Source of the DNA: Haematococcus lacustris
Lineage: Eukaryota; Chlorophyta; Chlorophyceae; Chlamydomonadales; Haematococcaceae
Assembly (NCBI GenBank): GCA_030144725.1
Contig: JASKMD010000007.1
Coordinates: forward strand, 8,605,568-8,669,567
Length of the DNA: 64,000 nt
Direction: 5' to 3'
Position numbers and translations under genes: made by a program. This document shows, piece by piece, positions 62,851-64,000 of this stretch; position 1 is the first letter of the stretch; every line of letters starts with the position of its first letter. A model generated the notes under the pieces. That model saw only the letters and a program-made list of their open reading frames with translations, did no database searches and had not been told where the DNA came from.

Positions 62851-63381
62851 TCAAGAACCAACTCCAACACGCGGCATTGGCATGTTGTTGTTCTTGTTGT
62901 TGTTCTTGTTGCTGTTTTGCCATTGAACCATGGTCTTAGGTGTAAGACCCAGACATGGTGAGCACCACCGGGCAGCAACAGCAACTACTACTAAGTCGCA
63001 TGCATCTCCCCGCACGGCGCAGATGCAAACCCTGGACGGATAGGTAGCCATATGCTTAGTCAAACGGGATCTGCTTGGCAGCGGAGTTTCCTCAGTGGCT
63101 CTGATGTCCGGCAAGATGTTCGCGCGCAAGTCTCTCTGCTCAGCAAGCTCTGGGGTGCAGCACAGCAGGCGTCGGGCAAGAATTCGATGTGAGTGGAACG
63201 CAGGACCTATTGGCATGGCCAGTATTTGAGAAAGATTGAGCATACGGAAGACGTAATGGAGGAATGCGTGCGGCACGCAATTGGCATCGAGGCACCTGGA
63301 ATTGAACACGTGTTTCTTGTTTTTGTGTGGGAGTCCTACAGCCCCCTTGTCCCTCACTAGGACCTTGGCCTTTCCAAGCAA
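62851..63381 (-). CDS. uncertain hypothetical ORF (176 aa)
   Basis: Uninterrupted minus-strand frame from ATG 63381 (MLGKAKVLVRDKGAVGLPHK) to a Gln/Asn-rich end. It has basic character and a few hydrophobic stretches (DLVVVAVAARWCSPC). No recognised domain, no confirmed splice partners. In GC-rich DNA such a frame may be chance. Confidence 0.2.
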   Translation of the reverse strand: MLGKAKVLVRDKGAVGLPHKNKKHVFNSRCLDANCVPHAFLHYVFRMLNLSQILAMPIGPAFHSHRILARRLLCCTPELAEQRDLRANILPDIRATEETPLPSRSRLTKHMATYPSRVCICAVRGDACDLVVVAVAARWCSPCLGLTPKTMVQWQNSNKNNNKNNNMPMPRVGVGS

Positions 63382-64000
63382 CTTGGGGTTCCAGATATAT
63401 TCATGAAGTGATGATCATCCCAGCCTGGTCCATGGCACATGGGAAGCAAGCGGTGCAATGCCCGGGTTGACACTGCCAGCCGCTCAAACCTGAGAGAGGC
63501 CCCTCATCAGCCCAGCGGGCAACAGGTAGCAAAGCTGAGCCACATCATGTTGTCCCCGCTGACATGTGCGCCCTGCCGACAGAAGCGATGGTGAAGGCCC
63601 AATTGCCTTATATGGTAGAAAGAATAGGGTGGCATGTGCCCAGCTTTGCAGCCCTAGCCTGCAGCTTTGACCACAGCCGTAGCCGCAGCCCTAGTCATAG
63701 CTTCAGCCCTGCTGCCACGGCCACAGTCACAGCCACAACCACAACCAGGCGTTTCCTGTTTCACCGACCACTGCTACAGGCCCCAGGCCTGGCCACAGGT
63801 GTAGATGACAGGCACGACTGCAGCTGGGTTGCAGCATGGCAGCATGCCACCCAGGAGTGTGTGTGTGTGTGTGACAAGAGTGTAACGTCCTTGAAGTTGT
63901 GATCTCTCCTGCTTTGATGGTCACACTGATAGCTGGGTCTTTACATAGCCACAGCTGGGTTGGGTGCTGATGCGCTCTGTTGTACATGCAAGCATGGGTC
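63382..64000. other. window end, no gene recognised
   Basis: Includes a degenerate (cacagycryag)n tract at 63670-63745 and a short (gt)n run at 63858-63872. The open frame at 63564-63902 has no motif. Confidence 0.4.

Overview
The window is nuclear DNA of a green alga, most likely a chlamydomonadalean of the Haematococcus/Chlamydomonas/Volvox type (inference). The evidence is GC-rich sequence, many short exons with GT-AG introns full of tandem repeats, and photosynthetic genes of green-algal type (Mg-chelatase CHLI2-like, pheophytinase). The transposons present are also of kinds known from volvocine algae: an Osser-like Copia primed by half an initiator tRNA, a TOC/PAT-like split-repeat element, and Fanzor genes.

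Layout. 1-2.3 kb: two head-to-head Fanzor (eukaryotic TnpB-like) C-terminal relics. 2.85-8.95 kb: an APE-type LINE whose ORF1 and ORF2 share one frame separated by a single UAG, flanked by 113-bp inverted repeats. 9.8-12 kb: an OPR-like organelle RNA-factor reading frame (-). 12.54-18.51 kb: a young Copia element (-) with 264-bp LTRs, a 5-bp target duplication and a tRNA-iMet anticodon-loop primer site. 18.68-22.44 kb: pheophytinase (+), 7 exons. 24.06-29.16 kb: mitochondrial citrate synthase (+), 12 exons. 30.28-35.88 kb: DDX47/Rrp3-type DEAD-box helicase (-), 10 exons, with a Fanzor relic in intron 2. 36.76-42.71 kb: a split-direct-repeat retroelement (A1-ORF-B1-A2-B2) inserted into another Fanzor relic. 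43.8-47.6 kb: a probable Mediator subunit 27 gene (-). 48.2-51.2 kb: an almost complete Fanzor gene (+) with all three RuvC acidic motifs, broken by one in-frame UAG and a 346-bp TA-flanked MITE. 53.0-55.6 kb: nested inverted-repeat elements, including a 350-bp hAT-like MITE with an 8-bp duplication. 55.98-61.19 kb: CHLI2-like Mg-chelatase subunit I (+), 9 exons. 61.37-62.18 kb: a small unrecognised 4-exon gene. The remainder is intergenic or low complexity.

The host genes are housekeeping (TCA cycle, rRNA processing, transcription) and chlorophyll metabolism (CHLI2 for synthesis, PPH for breakdown), and nothing indicates that they form a pathway cluster. The most interesting content is in the mobile DNA: at least five Fanzor loci at different stages of decay, a shared downstream motif on three of them, and a Gag/protease/methyltransferase-like split-repeat retroelement with no reverse transcriptase or recombinase. 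All exon boundaries were read by eye from splice consensus and protein similarity; no alignment was run.
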